This document shows, piece by piece, positions 48,640-59,360 of a stretch of 64,000 nucleotides of DNA (position 1 is the stretch's first letter; each line of letters starts with the position of its first letter). The translations under genes were made by a program, and so were the position numbers. Below the pieces are notes generated by a model. That model was not told the origin of the DNA, made no database searches, and saw nothing but the letters and a program-made list of their open reading frames with translations. Source of the DNA: Eumeta japonica (taxonomy: Eukaryota > Arthropoda > Insecta > Lepidoptera > Psychidae); contig BGZK01000718.1 in NCBI GenBank assembly GCA_005406025.1, positions 241,721-305,720 of the forward strand, written 5' to 3'.

Positions 48640-48875
48640 TATACTCTGAGGCGCTCTAGTAGGTGGCGAAACAGGGCTGTGACGTCACATTCCATTTCCG
48701 GTCTTATAAATAAATAAATTAGGCGGGTCATTTCGTAGGACGCGGGATGACCGCAAAGTTAGTCTTTGGGGGGACGACGAACTTACGGGTCGCTGCATAC
48801 GTTGTAACCGGGGTCGTGTGCAGTAGGCCTTCGCCCATTGTGCGAAGTTGGATATCCCTTTAACAACTTTGGGCC
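48640..48875 (+). mobile_element. Probable RTE-like LINE 3' end
   Basis: A GC-richer block contains GGACGCGGGATGACCGCAAA, GTAACCGGGGTCGTGTGCAG and AGGCCTTCGCCCATTGTGCG, then TTTGGGCCGATATGAAAA. 'GAGGCCTT.GCCCAG..GTG.G' followed by a GGC.GAT-type A-rich end is the closing part of several lepidopteran RTE-like LINEs as I recall them. Stops prevent a clean protein alignment, so this is tentative. The 63-codon frame at 48,879-49,070 just downstream is not recognised. Confidence 0.4.
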
Positions 48876-49070
48876 GATATGAAAATATGGCTTAATCGAT
48901 ACTCTGTAGTTTGTTTTGGTGCTAACTCGGAAGTTGGCGAAGCTATGACTTCCGTCGTACGTCTTGGGACTTACCGACTTTTATCGAATGATTCAATAAA
49001 GGTTTCTCGCGCCACAATCAAATATGTTTTCCATAATGTCACAGAAAGCACCGTGTATAGTAAATTTTGA

Positions 49071-50322
49071 CTGGAACGACGTTGAGATAATTGTACATAA
49101 TATAGAATACCGTAAAACTAATGTAAGATTGTGGATGAGTTGCAAAAATTTTTTATAAATATTTTAGCACCGCTGCTCGATTCATTACAGTCTCAATATA
49201 TATAACAATATATGTTTTAAAAAATATATATCTCAAACGCCTGATGCGACATGTAATTATTTATTTAAAATTTAAATCACTTATGAAAAACAAAGAAATC
49301 CTAATTGCTATAAATGTGATTGTAAACCTATTTTATGATGTATATTTGATATAATAAACTGCCAATATTGAAATATTTGAAATTCTTTTTCCGATATTTA
49401 AACTTTGCACAACTCTGAACATAATTATTCGAAAATTTTAAATTATATTATGTAGCAAAATAATTATAAAATTCCAAAATACAACAAATTTGCTAATGAC
49501 TAAAATCACAAATATAGTATTTGAGCAACCCGCATAACATTAAAATGGAAAGGGGATATCAGGTCATAACTCCCACGTTGTTCCCAAGGGTGCTGGGAAG
49601 GTCATATTCTATAGAAAATTCTAATGATTTTTTTCAATCAAATCCAAGGTTTGGATTTTATTAAAATATTTTGTTTTGACGCTAAAGCAAGTGCTAATTG
49701 ATATTTTTAGTCGGCACAGCTAAAACTCAGGGGCAGCTTTAAAACAGTAAAATGACACTTTTGTTTGTGCGCCTAATTAGTAGAACTAGTGTTAGTTCAC
49801 CTCTAGTGAAAAGCCGTACTTCATGGTGGTCTGTCTAGTGTTTGTGTAAAGATGAGGTTTTATATACTTGAATATTTAATATTTGAATAGAATGAATGAA
49901 TGCCCAAAACTTGCTTTCCATTAATAAATATTTATTCGATTCTCAATACTCATGCTACTTTCATATTAAACCTTATTGTAATTTATCAAAAAATTGTTAT
50001 CACAAATGAATGTAAGATTAAACATGTCTCAATTATGGCTAATCATTGGACAATAACACATCTATAGTCATAAGACACAGAGAACAACCGAAATGATATT
50101 CTCTAATACAAGGCAGTTAATTAAAAAATTGCAAGTTGATATTTAATAAATTTACTACAATAAAAGTATGAAGATAGCTATGGTTGCTTATGATTTTATG
50201 ATATTCATCTGGTGAATACTCTGAATGTAATAACAATATTTCAAAGTTGATTTTACGTTTTTAAATGGAAAATGGAAGTACGTTTTTGATAAGCGTAACT
50301 TGTTGTAGCTTGTTGCCACGAA
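49071..50322. other. AT-rich non-coding DNA
   Basis: Nothing recognised; no domain in any short frame. Confidence 0.6.
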
Positions 50323-50356
50323 GCGTACGATATAACACGAATATTATATCGTACGC
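50323..50356. repeat. Perfect 13-bp inverted repeat (hairpin)
   Basis: The arms GCGTACGATATAA (50,323-50,335) and its exact reverse complement (50,344-50,356) flank an 8-base loop. It causes near mirror-image open frames on both strands at 50,261-50,539, which I do not regard as genes. Confidence 0.8.
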
Positions 50357-51214
50357 ACAAACATCAAATTTTTTTTTCCATGAGATGAATTCTCTACACG
50401 TCAATGTCAATGCATCATTTAAAGTAGTAAAAGTTTCAATGATGCAAGTCACCGAGATCACGAAAGAAATCGCATCTTCTGAACAACAAGTGAACGACTT
50501 GCGTCTGGTTTGTATAATCTCATTGTCCAGGTAGCACAAACTTGATGTGAAAATTACCTTAATAATATAGAGTCATATAAAAGTTATGTAATAGCGACTT
50601 ATGAAGCACATACTTGTATCAGACAGAAATTATAATTAATTATCTTTTGTTATCATAAGTTTAATAAAATTCTGTTTTTAAAAGTTTACTACGCTTTGTT
50701 TCAAATTGCTATCATTTAATGGTTATACTATAGGTATGTAGTTAATATTGTATGAATAAATTGCTGCTTATGTAGCAGTTACTTTGTTGTTTGCTATTTA
50801 AATATACTGAGAATTGATTTTTAATTTTTAATTAAAAAAAAATATATTTCCTCTTTTAACAAAGACGTTTTAATTAGCATCTATCATAAACACTAAACAA
50901 AATAAAATACGGTGAGAATATAAAAACATTTTTAATTCAAAATCGAGTTATTCAATTAATCTGAAAAAGGTATAGAAAAAAAAATTCAGAATAACAAGAA
51001 AAGTAATAGCATTATTTTTGCTTACTAGATACAACTTATTGAAAGACCAACATAACTGTTTCACGATACAAAATTACAATGTTTTGCGCAAATCCACGCA
51101 ATACAATATCCACTCATGATAGAGGTACACACCCCTATCTGAACCTCTTCGAATATCAAACTAGCTCTTGTAGGGCACGTCTATTCTGAATCAGAAACTG
51201 AAGGCTCTGAATAG
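50357..51214. other. AT-rich non-coding DNA
   Basis: Nothing recognised. Confidence 0.6.
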
Positions 51215-51840
51215 AATTCGAAATTCCGTATCTTACCGTACTTGGGCAGTTTGTTTAAATATGATGGAAACATGGTATAAATATTGAAGGGAAAGTAAAT
51301 ACAGTAAAATAAGTGAACGGAGACTCGCTTGCTATTACGAGCACTAAAAATTTGTCTCGTCAAACGCATTCGCCTAACAATAACAGAGTTCTATTTCCCG
51401 TGCTTACATACATTAAGTCAAGGATAAATGTGGCAGAAGAAACATAAAAACAGAATCAATGCTGTACAGAAGCGATGGCTGCGTATTGTATGTGAAATAT
51501 CCTTGAAAGGTAAATGTAAAAAAAGAACTATCAGAGAGCGGTGAGGTTTGAATATATTAAGAAAATGTATGTTAATACATCTGGAAAAGATAATAAAGGT
51601 AAATTGACAAAGCATGTTTACTGAGAAAATGTAAGTGATTAAAAGGTAATATAGGGTATACTCTATAAAATCTTAAGCAGAAAAAAAATTATAGCATATT
51701 ATGAAAGAAGCCGACAAACTTACATAAAAAGATTGATGGATGGATGTCTGTAACACTAGAGAGATATGTGAAGATCTTATTATGTAGAAATCTGTGGACT
51801 ATAGACTATGTCTCTGAGAAATAGACGTGAGCTTTCAAAA
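51215..51840 (+). mobile_element. RTE-type LINE, 3' part
   Basis: DNA and protein blocks follow the RTE order. TACTTGGGCAGTTTGTTTAA (the YLGSLF segment) is followed by CTCGCTTGCTATTACGAGCA, then W.KKHKNRINAVQKRWLRI, KGKCKKRTIRER.GL, MKEADKLT, WMDVCNTREICEDLI and an end with TGAGAAATAGACGTGAG. This is the same lineage as the element at 15.8-17.6 kb. Stops break it everywhere. Only the last 200 or so codons of the reverse transcriptase plus the tail are present, typical of 5' truncation. Confidence 0.75.
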
Positions 51841-52025
51841 AGTCTAATAATGCATTTAACTTTTACACTAAACATGCGTACAAAATGTCAGTAAAATTAA
51901 TTTCCTATATGTATTAATCGTTTGCACCGAAACAAAAAAATGAAATTTATTAGCATTGACCAAAAGATATAACAGATTATCTGTACAATATCTGCCTAAC
52001 TTTAGATTGAATTAAGCAAACAGCG
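51841..52025. other. AT-rich non-coding DNA
   Basis: Short spacer between two LINE fragments; nothing recognised. Confidence 0.5.
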
Positions 52026-52325
52026 TTCTTATATATGGTTGTACATTACTCGGAGAATCTACAAGTTGAAGTGGCAATGAGCATGTCACATCGGATGCAG
52101 AATCGAAAACCGCTAAGTAAAAAGGGCTGTCAAGTAAGGACCACAAACTCTACGTCACACCTAAGATCGACCTTTAATTCAACAGGCAGACAAGCTATTA
52201 GATCTGGCAGATCACCATTGGTTATGCTTGACACATGATCGTATTTCGTAGAAAACTAGCGAGGAAACTTATGTCAAGCAGTGGATGTTGAATAACCAAA
52301 ACCAGCGTGTAATTTTAGTATAGAA
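52026..52325 (+). mobile_element. RTE-type LINE C-terminus, second lineage
   Basis: One frame reads YKLKWQ, stop, ACHI, followed after frame changes by RPLIQQADKLLDLADHHWL, THDRIS.KTSEETYVKQW and MLNN. This matches the 'KLKWQWAGHI....RP..RW.DDL...AG..W...AQDR..W..L.EAYVQQWTS' end of the lineage whose antisense copy is at 29.3 kb. The 67-codon frame at 52,035-52,238 is a shadow of this relic in another frame. Confidence 0.7.
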
Positions 52326-52530
52326 GAATATTCTAAAACAATATTTTGTAAGTTCAGGTAAAGTTTTTGAAAACTCGTATAGCTCGCACATGATGGCTTA
52401 GTGCAGGTTTTATAGTTCGATGGTGATTGCGATGGCTGCCGTAATTATTGTAAAAAAATCCGTCACTAACCGTTTATTATGTCCTATGAGTGGTTTAACT
52501 CAACTTAAGCCTAAGTATTAAATTATCCAA
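52326..52530. other. Non-coding DNA, possibly body of the SINE-like element
   Basis: On the minus strand this lies downstream of the tRNA-like head and may be its body. It includes the plus-strand string CGCACATGATGGCTTAGTGC. I cannot align it to a named family. Confidence 0.3.
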
Positions 52531-52534
52531 TAGT

Positions 52535-52615
52535 GCGAGTTCGAGCCCGTTATCTTCTGATTCGACGGCAAAGAGCTAAACCACCGAGCCGCCGCCGCTC
52601 TCGCACTCGGTGATA
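52535..52615 (-). repeat. tRNA-derived SINE head or tRNA pseudogene
   Basis: On the minus strand GGCGGCTCGGTGGTTTAGCT leads to CTTTGCC. The TGGTTTAGCTC part resembles an RNA polymerase III A box. About 30 bases later GGGCTCGAACTC resembles a B box (GGTTCGANNCC). A complete cloverleaf with matching acceptor arms is not evident, so it is a tRNA-derived repeat more likely than a functional tRNA gene. Confidence 0.45.
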
Positions 52616-53912
52616 GATAAAAACTCCACATAGTGGCGTTTCTTTGAAAGTTAAGTAAAATGTAGTTACGATGGTTATTATCTTCGTAACTATATTTTAT
52701 TTGGACTTGAATTCAAACTAGACCGTTCGCTATGAGAACGGTCCAGTTCTAAAGAGGATGTAGTGACAAGAATGAAAAAAAGGCATATTGATGAGGTTTG
52801 ATATATGAAAAGGGTGAATAAAAACAGACCAACGTACAAATAATTATAGAGCATTTTTCAATAAAAAGGTGAAATGGGGTTTCATAAGAAATGAGGTGTC
52901 ATACGAACTAGGGTCATTTTAAATGCAGGTCAAACGCAAACCAATAACCTTGCATAAGCAGTTAATTATCGTTAGTGAAGAAAAATAGATCCTTAAAATT
53001 GTGCCAAATAAATATTTGTGATAATTCCACCTTTCTGAAAATAGGCATTATCTTCTGTCACGAATTATCTGTCATTTATAAAATTTTAATATGAAACGCA
53101 TTATTCGTTAATGTCATTCTGCTTGTATAGATCCATATCAATACATCATAATTCAATAAATTGTTATTAGAATTAAAGCAAAATAGAATTTTAAATTTTA
53201 TGATTTTAATTATGAAAATATAAAAACATCTTTGCTTGATCGATATGGTGCATGAAAATTTCATAATAATCCAGAAATACCTCCTTAATAACATGTACAT
53301 TCATCATTATAATGTTACAGAGATTTCAAGTCGATATTCTATTAAGTGGTAACATGACTTCTATCATCTTAAAAAATTGGGGAAGGTGATTAATTAAATG
53401 TTATAAGGGCATGTCATTACAAAAAACAACGAAAACGTCTAGAGCATTAACAAAAAACTTTCTCTATTCTGTAGTAAAATAGAACGGCACACTAGTAAAT
53501 CGTCCCTGTTTTTATCGCGCGCGGTTTGGCACGAGCCGGGGGCACCTTGATTTATGCACCGACTTTCCAATTAGCCTTTCAGGCCGATTTTATTTATGGC
53601 GTTTTCTTCTTCAGACGCTTGCTTAGCTTTTTTTTCTCATGGCTACATAAAATACAATTTTCAATAACTGGGCGGGTTGTTTTTTTTTAATTGAAATTGT
53701 TAAACAACGAGTCCCTTGAAATTGAACCCAACGCGTCTTTGTAAGAAATATGAAAGTTTGATACAATGAAGCTATTACTGAATGAAGCGTTTAAAAAAAA
53801 AATTGCTACGGGTTTTGTAGATATTTTTTATTACTCCTTTTTCCGGAAAACTTTTCCAGTCCTTTGAATCGAAAAAAGCATCGAAGTAAAGCCACATCAA
53901 AGTTTACCAAAG
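52616..53912. other. AT-rich non-coding DNA with one GC-richer patch
   Basis: 53,515-53,565 contains ATCGCGCGCGGTTTGGCACG then AGCCGGGGGCACC. No frame or family is recognised. The rest is AT-rich. Confidence 0.55.
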
Positions 53913-53955
53913 AGTAAATTCGTTGCTTGAAATTGTTTCAAGCAACGAATTTACT
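53913..53955. repeat. Perfect 20-bp inverted repeat with 3-base loop
   Basis: The arms at 53,913-53,932 and 53,936-53,955 are exact reverse complements (AGTAAATTCGTTGCTTGAAA) around TTG. This is the longest perfect hairpin I found. The arms are of mixed composition, so chance is very unlikely. It resembles a recent fold-back or template-switch product. It is too short for a standard animal pre-miRNA and lacks a terminator context. Confidence 0.9.
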
Positions 53956-55295
53956 AACTATTTTCGTAAAAAAAAAACATTTGTTGTTTCGCTACAAACA
54001 CCCTCAAACACCTTTTCAAACACCCCCTATGCCAATCAAACCTAAATAAAACTTTATGGGCGTTGAAAGCATTGTTTGTTTATGTTATTTTTTTTGTGTT
54101 TTTCATTGGTGTCGATTTCTATAAATTGAAGTTAATGAACAGTAAATTCTATTCAAAATCAATCCTGTCCCAATGGAAAACAATTAAATATATGGTTGTT
54201 TGTATCCAAGCTTCGAGAGATCACGCGTAACAACAGAACACCGTAATGGATTTTCAGCAAAAGAAGAAAAATTATGATTCTTTACTGGTTCACATTTTCT
54301 TTTTTGTATTGAAAATCTATTGTCGTTGTTAATATTAACTTGTCTTCACAAAAAAAAATACGAGTCACGTTGTATTGAATACAGACAAAATAAAAGTTAG
54401 AAAAATTTAAACAGGAGGAAACTAAGTAAATCGATATTATAGTAAATATTTTTTTCTTTTAAAAATCTGTAGCTTAATGTACATTTGTCAGTCCAGAATA
54501 AAAATTACATGAGTATCATAACATAATTATTCATAAGACACAAAAAAGTAAATCCGACTTAACGTTTCAAATTTCAAAGCGTTTCGCACAGAAATTTCAG
54601 TCGAATGAATATTTATTAATGTGTTCAACACATAAGGTAAAACCTTGAAGTAAATAGGTCTACGTAATTACCATTCTGTGTAAATATAGGGCTTGCTGTT
54701 GTCAGGATTTCATCAAATACAAACATGGGCCGGCGCTATTCCGCGCGGCTCTGCGATGTCATTTAGGGTTGTGCGTGACTTTATGTTGGTATTATTTTTA
54801 CGAGTCCTCAAATAACTCTTTACATCACTATGAAATACATTAAATATTGAAGTATGAGTTATGTGATAACGTTTAATTAAAAAAATAATCGATTACTTTG
54901 TTGGTATGGGTAAAAATCGGGCTGAGAGAAGAACAAAACACTCTATTTCCACATCAACTCCCCCCATTAATTACAGGAAAAGTAAATACTTTGCCTTTAC
55001 TTCACAGATAATGACGAAGTACAGCGTATAATTTTTAGATTGAGAGTTTGACAACTCTGTTGTCGGATGTGATGATATACCCAAATGAGTTATAAGTATA
55101 AACAGTATAAGAATATACATAGTATCACGTACTTATGCAATCTTGTATTTGACCAAGTTATCTTTCACAATTTTTTGTAACTTCTATCATCGAAGCAATC
55201 TTTATGGATGTAGACCGAGACTGTGTTAATAAATATAAGCCCATTCTATCTTGTCGGCATTATAAAAAAAAATATGTATAAACTACTGATTTTTT
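53956..55295. other. AT-rich non-coding DNA
   Basis: Nothing recognised; a small GC-richer spot (GGGCCGGCGCTATTCCGCGC) lies at about 54,727-54,746. Confidence 0.6.
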
Positions 55296-55418
55296 ACCTT
55301 GAAATTAAACAATTTTCTAGCTACTGAAGAGTTTGATTTTAGAGCTAGTAGATCGACTGAGAACGCTGTATTGGAACAAACACACCACTGTAGCGAATCG
55401 GCAGCGACATTTTGCTAA
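55296..55418 (+). pseudogene. Short LINE reverse transcriptase fragment
   Basis: One frame reads LNNFLATEEFDFRASRSTEN then AVLEQTHH before a stop at 55,418. This matches the 'L.....L....FGFR..RST..AV..L' motif of Jockey/CR1-group reverse transcriptases. It lies upstream of the endonuclease of the next LINE, which is the wrong order for one element, so it is a separate insertion. About 40 codons survive. Confidence 0.5.
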
Positions 55419-55742
55419 GTTATTAATTAGCTTTCAATATGCGTTCTACTATATTACAAAGTATAGCAGAAATTAGTTCCAAGAGCGACTGCGGTTCCCT
55501 TGAATCTATAGGATTGGGCATCAGGCAGAGTTTTACGGGTTTAAACGGGCACCTACGACAAAGAGAAATCCTAATTCATTTAATTGAGTTAATAAAAACG
55601 AAGAGGGTTTTCTCGGTAATAATGAATTTATATAGTTATTTTCAAGTAACTTTAACAGATAGTGGCTAAAGTATTATGTCGGATATGATTAGCGCAATAA
55701 ATACAAATGCAAATAATAATATAAATCAATGTATTCTCAACC

Positions 55743-58200
55743 GGGTACATGAAAATATTCAAAGTTTGTAAAACAAGGAGCTGGAAATTGAACTATTTAT
55801 GAAGTATGATAATATCGATATTTTGTAAATTACGGAACATTGGCTCAAGAACTGCCAGCTTCAGTTTGATTTTGTCAGTCACCAGGTCGCTAGCTCCTTC
55901 AGCAAAGAGAGTCCAATACGTGGCGGATCTTTGATGTTAATAAGGAATAATTTAAAATTTTAGGAAATAACGGATATTGGAAATAAGGATAAGGAAATAA
56001 CGAACCTTTCTTTTGAGTGGGTTATTCGGAACGGAATGAGTGGAAATGGTTTATGTGGAGCTCTAGCGGTTAGTTGTAATGAGCGTACACAGACCCCCTC
56101 ATTCCTTATGAATTATGAATTATTTGAGTCTATAATAGATAAAACCGTATGCAAAATTAGTGACAAAAGTAAAAACATAACAATATATGGAGACGTCAAT
56201 ATAAATTTATTAGATGATCGTAATATTTTGGAAGTAAGATTTTTGAATTCTTTGGTTGTTATAATTTATCTAATCTCTTTTTAGTTTTAACAAGGATCCC
56301 TCCTTCGTTTGAAACTTATATCGACAACATCTACACAAATATTGAACCACAGGAGAAATTATAATTTCATAAATTCATAATTTTAAATCAAACTACAATG
56401 ATCGATTTGCGTCCTTTAGAATAAATACTGTTTAAGAAAACTCTAAAAAGAAACATAATTTGTGTACCGGTGAACGAAAAACACCTAGTTCAATATAGAA
56501 AAAAAAAAACCATACAAATCATTTCGCAACTTAAATGCTGTGAGGATTCCAATAAGTTGAATACGAATAATTTAACCTTTTACGTGATAAGAACAGAATA
56601 GGTTAATGTATTTAAAGCAAGAAATATTGGAATAAATGAATCATTATCATTTGGCGATTGAGTAACAGTAAGAATTCATAAAATTAGAATGAGACTGTAT
56701 GAGCATTCTATTGTGTTAGGTGTTAATTCGTGGAAACCCATAATGGACGCTTGCCTGCAACATGCATTAACATGCAGCATGCAACCCACCGCTGGCTCTT
56801 AAATCTGCCCCTCTACTACGAATCTCTATCCAAAGAATTTAATATTGATTCGAGATGATTGACAGATGTTGAACTCCTAAAAAAGTGTTAATTTTTTAGT
56901 TATCTTAGTCAGCTAATCGTTATATTGTTAATTTCTTCGTACGTGCCTAAACTTACTATATACTGCATGTTAATACATGTTGCAAGCAAGCGTCGATTAT
57001 ATGAGCTTTATGACAAATAGACTTTTAAAAAAAATCTTTGCCAAATCGTAAAAAAATATTCAATAATTTTGTAACGTGTTTGCATCGTGGCTAAAGCTAG
57101 GCATATAAATAATAGGATAAAAAATAGCAATAATGTTATGAAAAGAACTAAGGCGTCATAAAAATCCAGACTGGAAAAATTTAAGGCCGAATTATTGACT
57201 TTAAATTTAAGTTAGATGACGAAACCTTGAATGAAGACAGAAAAGTTGCTAAAGCTTTCGAGACGTTCTTTACTGCATTCCTGTCTCGAGTACTAGGTGT
57301 CTCAACTCATTTCTCGCTCTCACAGAATTATTACTGACGAAAGGTAATCTCATTTTTAATATTAATTTATAATTTAAATACGTGAGTTCTGAAGAGGTTA
57401 TCAAAACATTTAAATCTTTAGACATTTAGAGGACTGCTGACCTTCATGGTATTTCTATTGTGATTATTATACATTGCATTGCACCGCACTTAGTGGTTAT
57501 CTTCAATAAGTGTCAAGATCAAGGCAGGTTTCCCGATTTTATTAAAGAAAGTAAAATAATTCCATTATTTAAAGGTCCCTTTAGACCCATCTCTATATTA
57601 CCGTCATTTAGCAAAATTTTCGAAAAAGTAATCATATTTATTAATTAGTACATTTTATACTAATAAATTAATCTTTAATGAACAATTCGGTTTTACTCAG
57701 GGTCGCTCAACATTTGATGCTGGCGTTGAGCTTTCCAATATATTATTGTAGTTTATGAGGATTCACGAGATGCAATCGGCAATATTTTTCGATCTTTCCA
57801 AGGCATTTGATTGTGTTTATCGGGAAATTACAACACTATGAAATAACAGGTAGGGCATTCGAACAGATTCGACAACAACAATTCATGAAATTTGATTCTT
57901 GTTTAAAAATATTACACATATTTTTTGTGGTTAGTTTTCCTTGTATATTATACCATTTTGGAATCTTGGTTAGTAGCGACAATTAAAAAAAAAACTTAGC
58001 GTAGTGAAATTAAAAGTGCAAGTGAAAGTAAATATCTTTCATAATTGTAGGGAAAAAAATATTTTGATTGCATTTTGTGCCAAAACTATAGGTATTCTGG
58101 GATTTCTAAGGATTGTGACGGATAACAATGCTACTTGGGTTACCCATTCAAAAAAAAAATCGAAAATATTTAAAATATTTGAGTCAGAGTAATTAAAAAT
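55743..58200 (+). mobile_element. Decayed CR1/Jockey-group LINE, interrupted by a MITE
   Basis: The apurinic-type endonuclease comes first: NIQSL.NK (55,758 on), ITEHWL, SHQVASSF, RGGSLMLIRNNL and GDVNINLL (56,194 on). A linker with KVAKAFETFF follows. The reverse transcriptase has RPISILPSFSKIFEKV (57,580 on), FNEQFGFTQGRSTFDAGVEL and FFDLSKAFDCV (57,785-57,820), then in another frame KLQHYEITGRAFE. After a deletion, FLRIVTDNNATWVTH at about 58,095 matches the 'FLGI..D..L.W..H' block. The YADD-type catalytic box is not found and lies in the deleted part. Frames at 55,439-55,669, 56,036-56,284, 57,460-57,648 and 58,004-58,192 are upstream flank or pieces of this relic. Confidence 0.75.
56743..56997. 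mobile_element. MITE with 37-bp terminal inverted repeats and TA flanks
   Basis: The left end (56,743-56,779) contains GACGCTTGCCTGCAACATG then CATTAACATGCAGCA. The right end (56,961-56,997) is its reverse complement with about four mismatches (GACGCTTGCTTGCAACATG then TATTAACATGCAGTA). TA lies directly outside both ends (56,741-56,742 and 56,998-56,999), the signature of Tc1/mariner-type insertion. The 255-bp element has no frame. It sits in the linker between endonuclease and reverse transcriptase of the LINE, so it is younger than the LINE. I do not recognise the family. Confidence 0.85.
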
Positions 58201-58540
58201 AATATAAGGGGTGTCAATTTTCGAAATATCACTTTATTTCTGTAATTAAAATAAAATGAAACTTTTTTTTTCTCGACTAATCATAAACAGATCCACTCTG
58301 GTGCCCACTTATCGAGTGTTTCAAGTGTTACTTAATGACCTTAATCGTAGTTGGCTTCTTCTACTCTAGAGTTTAACTATGGTGTAACAAGTGCTATACG
58401 TATGCATTTATGGATAACCAACTATGTATTCATATATGTAGAAAAGGTGAGAATTTTGAACAAGTGAAAGTGTTCGTACACTCGGATAGTCTATTTACAA
58501 ATGATGGTGAACATGATAGAGATATTTAAAAGAGATTGAA
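58201..58540. other. AT-rich non-coding DNA
   Basis: Nothing recognised. Confidence 0.55.
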
Positions 58541-58985
58541 TGCAAAATAAAGTGAATAAAGCCTTGCTTGTTATTATGAATAGTAGAATTACGTCATGAC
58601 AAGCGCATTTAACTGACCATAATGGAGGTGTGGTTCCCATGCTTATGTACGGTAGTGAAAGTTAAAGACGAGAGAAGAAACTTGAAGATAGACTCAATGT
58701 ATTATAATTGTGATTTCAGCTTAGTATGAGATGAAAGTCTGAACGATAGATAAAGAAATAGTGATATCAGGGAACGGTCTAATTTGGAAGAAGCTGAGTA
58801 CATCTTCTTAATCTTTTCTATTGTCTAATGTGTTTTGTATTGTGGTGGTTGGGCCATTTGGAAAAGATAAATGAAAGTAGACCTACAAAAGTGATAGAAC
58901 AAATATATGTGATGGAGAAATCGGCAAGAGGTGACCGAGAAAATTCGATGCTGACCAAATTAGTGACTTGTTAAAGATTAACCAT
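58541..58985 (+). mobile_element. RTE-type LINE, 3' part
   Basis: GTGAATAAAGCCTTGCTTGT, then HNGGVVPMLMYGSES, REKKLEDRLN, IRERSNLEEAEYIF, GWAIWKR and KVIEQIYVMEKSARGDRE-like remnants follow the order of the first RTE lineage (P.LMYGSE.W..QKKHE.R.N, then LGHLERMNE, then KQIY). It is broken by stops. A 124-codon minus-strand frame (59,257-58,883) that partly overlaps it is an antisense shadow. Confidence 0.75.
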
Positions 58986-59275
58986 ATTTTAAGCATCCGA
59001 AACTGACGAACTTGCATGTAATGATTTGATTGATTGTTGGATTCTTTGGAGCAAGTAAGACATAAAAAGATCGTAGCACCTGAAGATTTGTGGTCGCTGT
59101 CTTCCCCTCTGGGAAATATGCATGAGTTTATAAGAATAATATTTACTATAATATTTTTTTCATGATGCTCGCAACTGATATCATCCACAAAAGCACGTGA
59201 GCATATCGAAAGTTTACTAGGCGCGATAATGGACCGAACGCACGAAATGCCCTCCATTGTTTTCGTTTGAGGCTT
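58986..59275. other. Non-coding DNA
   Basis: Possible further RTE tail, but I cannot align it. Confidence 0.45.
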
Positions 59276-59360
59276 GAAAGCTCGTCTACGCTAGACAAAT
59301 GTTGTTTGTTATGTCTTAAACTGATGTTTGTTGGCGTAGCGTAGACACAGTTTTCTTGTT
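59276..59360. repeat. Imperfect stem-loop with GTCTACGCTA arms
   Basis: CTCGTCTACGCTAG near 59,280-59,293 and GGCGTAGCGTAGACAC near 59,333-59,348 are inverted over 10 bp (GTCTACGCTA), with GTTTGTT-type similarity in the loop. It could be the core of a small palindromic element. No target duplication is clear. Confidence 0.45.

Noticed and set aside
50261..50539. Mirror-image frames of 89 and 92 codons
   Set aside because: They are overlapping frames around a perfect hairpin, without a domain; chance plus symmetry explains them.
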